The position numbers were made by a program, and so were the translations under genes. A stretch of 64,000 nt of DNA, taken from positions 1 through 64,000 of the forward strand of contig CACVBU010000236.1 of the NCBI GenBank assembly GCA_902728285.1, given 5' to 3'. Positions 62,401-64,000 of this stretch are shown here, in pieces. The DNA comes from Clytia hemisphaerica. Taxonomy: Eukaryota; Cnidaria; Hydrozoa; Leptothecata; Clytiidae. The notes below the pieces were generated by a model. It worked only from the letters and a program-made list of their open reading frames with translations, was not told the origin of the DNA and did not search any database. How positions within the stretch are numbered: position 1 is the first letter of the stretch; each line of letters opens with the position of its first letter.

Positions 62401-63490
62401 GTAAATAGTTTTTGTAACCGTTACTGAAATCCCAATGATATTCTTCTATATTTTTCTCATTTTCAGACTACTAAGAATAAAAAAATAATCTCTTACTAAA
62501 CCACACTAAATTTGCACAAGAAGTATTAACAATAATGACTTAATAATTGCGAGTTCAATAATGATCAACAAAGCGAAATCATTTCTCAAGCAGTGAGGTC
62601 GGAAGATGAACAAATTTGGCTGAAGGTTCGAGTTGAAATTGAAGAAGCTCTCCGAAGTTTCATGAAAACGGTATATATTTTGACTTGATTTCGAATTTTA
62701 GCTTTTGATTTGTATTCTAGAGCTGTAGAAGGGTGAATCATATCATTAGAAAATTAAATTTGCAAAACTCCCGTGTTGAGGTATATGAACAACGGACACA
62801 AGATAAGTTACAGTTGACGCTTTTTAATTCGATTTGCAATAGAAGTAGAACGTCGAATTAGAGAGACTCAACTGCAACTCCTTCTTGGTGAAATGTGATT
62901 TTTTCTGTGAACAGACCCGATATCTACCTCGAAGTTTGCCGATTTACGCTTCGATAAACTTAAAGATATACTTTATTACATAGTATTTACATAGACTTTC
63001 CAATAGTCTAGGAGTAAGATAGTGGCTTTGAAGGTATGTAGGAGAAGTTAATATCAATAAAGTTTTAAGAAACAAATTAGTGTGGTGTAACTCATCGGTA
63101 ATTTATCCTAGTCCTTGTCATATCTTTTAAGACTGATGGCTTATGTTGGAATCTGAAAGACCTGTGTTGTGACGATGATGAAACGATAGAATCACTTCTG
63201 TGATGTCAATGTATGTAAAAGCTTTTGCTGCAATCTGCAAGAATCGGTGAGTCGACTTTTCTATTAATTTTACATTTGTCTGATTTTGCCATGCGTGTAC
63301 TAAGGATTTTTACGATTCATCTTTCTAAATGTTTGACACGTCAGTCCTGAGGTCATACTCATGGTAATCGGTGCCCTATAGTTTTACGTTTAAAGTTCGT
63401 TACCCTAGAATCCAGAATTCACGGACAGAGCAATTTTAATGCTCTCCAGCCAAGCAAGAACAAAGAGAAAACCCTGAATCTTTACACGTT
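62400..63490. other. Unassigned intergenic DNA
   Basis: No exon, RNA gene or repeat that I can support. Confidence 0.4.
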
Positions 63491-63493
63491 TTT

Positions 63494-64000
63494 GGACCTA
63501 CCTCCGGGTACCCCGGTGGAGGTCCTTTAAATTAACCCATGTCCTTTCGTTCGTCCGTTCGTTCGTTCGTCCGTTCGTCTGTTGCCAGCTTTTCTCGGGA
63601 TTGGCTCATTAGTTTTTTCTGATTTTTTGCACAATGATGCAAAATGGCAATGCCCAAAATGTGACGGAGCCTGATATCCCGGAAAAACTGTTTTTTTGGC
63701 ACTTTCTCGAGATTTTATCATTAGTTTTTTCTGATTTTTTGCTCAAAGATGCGTATTAACAATGCCCAAAACATGGCCGAGTCCGATATATGCCGGAAAT
63801 CGCAGTTTTTCTGGATTTTCATTGGACCTTTTCCTTATAATTGGTTGTTTTTTCATTCAAAAACATTATTAATAGCAATGCCCACAATCAAGCATGTTTC
63901 AATTTTTAATAAAATTGATTTCTGAAGCCGGAACTATTCAAAAATCGCCGAAACAACCTATTTTCGCCGGAAAGACAGTATTTCTTGAATTTCTCCAGCT
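63494..64000. mobile_element. GGACCTACCT element, copy 2 (cut by window edge)
   Basis: It begins GGACCTACCTCCGGGTACC like 53981 and follows that copy to the window end with small indels; TTCGT(C/T)CG repeats near the start are expanded. Confidence 0.85.

Overview
This is eukaryotic, animal genomic DNA: AT-rich, with GT-AG introns, long introns full of transposon remnants, SINE and LINE debris, and no bacterial-style gene packing. An opsin-like receptor together with EPG5, MESD and GTP cyclohydrolase I points to a metazoan. The mix of genes and the very high density of foldback elements would suit a cnidarian, but the phylum is my inference and is not proven by the sequence.

Four protein genes can be rebuilt exon by exon with consistent reading phase. 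(1) EPG5, an autophagosome-lysosome tethering factor, lies on the minus strand from 30987 down to 2376. Seventeen coding exons (about 1036 residues, the N-terminal part of a roughly 2500-residue family) are present and the gene runs off the left edge. (2) A two-exon, 291-residue opsin-like GPCR on the plus strand (12400-13643) is nested inside EPG5 intron 13 in the opposite orientation. (3) MESD, an ER chaperone for LRP-type receptors, lies on the plus strand (42450-56962). It has four exons, a 13.4-kb first intron full of nested mobile elements, and a C-terminal KTEL retention signal. (4) GTP cyclohydrolase I lies on the plus strand (58500-60783) with six exons, a complete zinc site and a complete active site. 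I see no functional link between the four; they are ordinary neighbours.

Most of the rest is repeats. 1-31 kb is EPG5 introns with small inverted-repeat elements (MITEs), several of which end within about 20 bases of an EPG5 splice donor. 31-42 kb is intergenic and holds nested foldback elements, a tRNA-derived SINE with a target duplication, and a LINE 3' end. 42.6-56 kb is MESD intron 1, with elements nested up to three deep, a LINE cut by a transposon, and a recent 332-bp tandem duplication. 58-64 kb is GCH1 and further dispersed repeats.

The most striking pattern is a class of non-autonomous elements in which one short word, different in each family, is repeated irregularly along the element. 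In the clearest case (43461-45485) the orientation mostly flips near the middle. At least ten stretches show this style. In one case an in-window sibling copy serves as the empty site. I read the words as probable transposase-binding arrays. That is inference.
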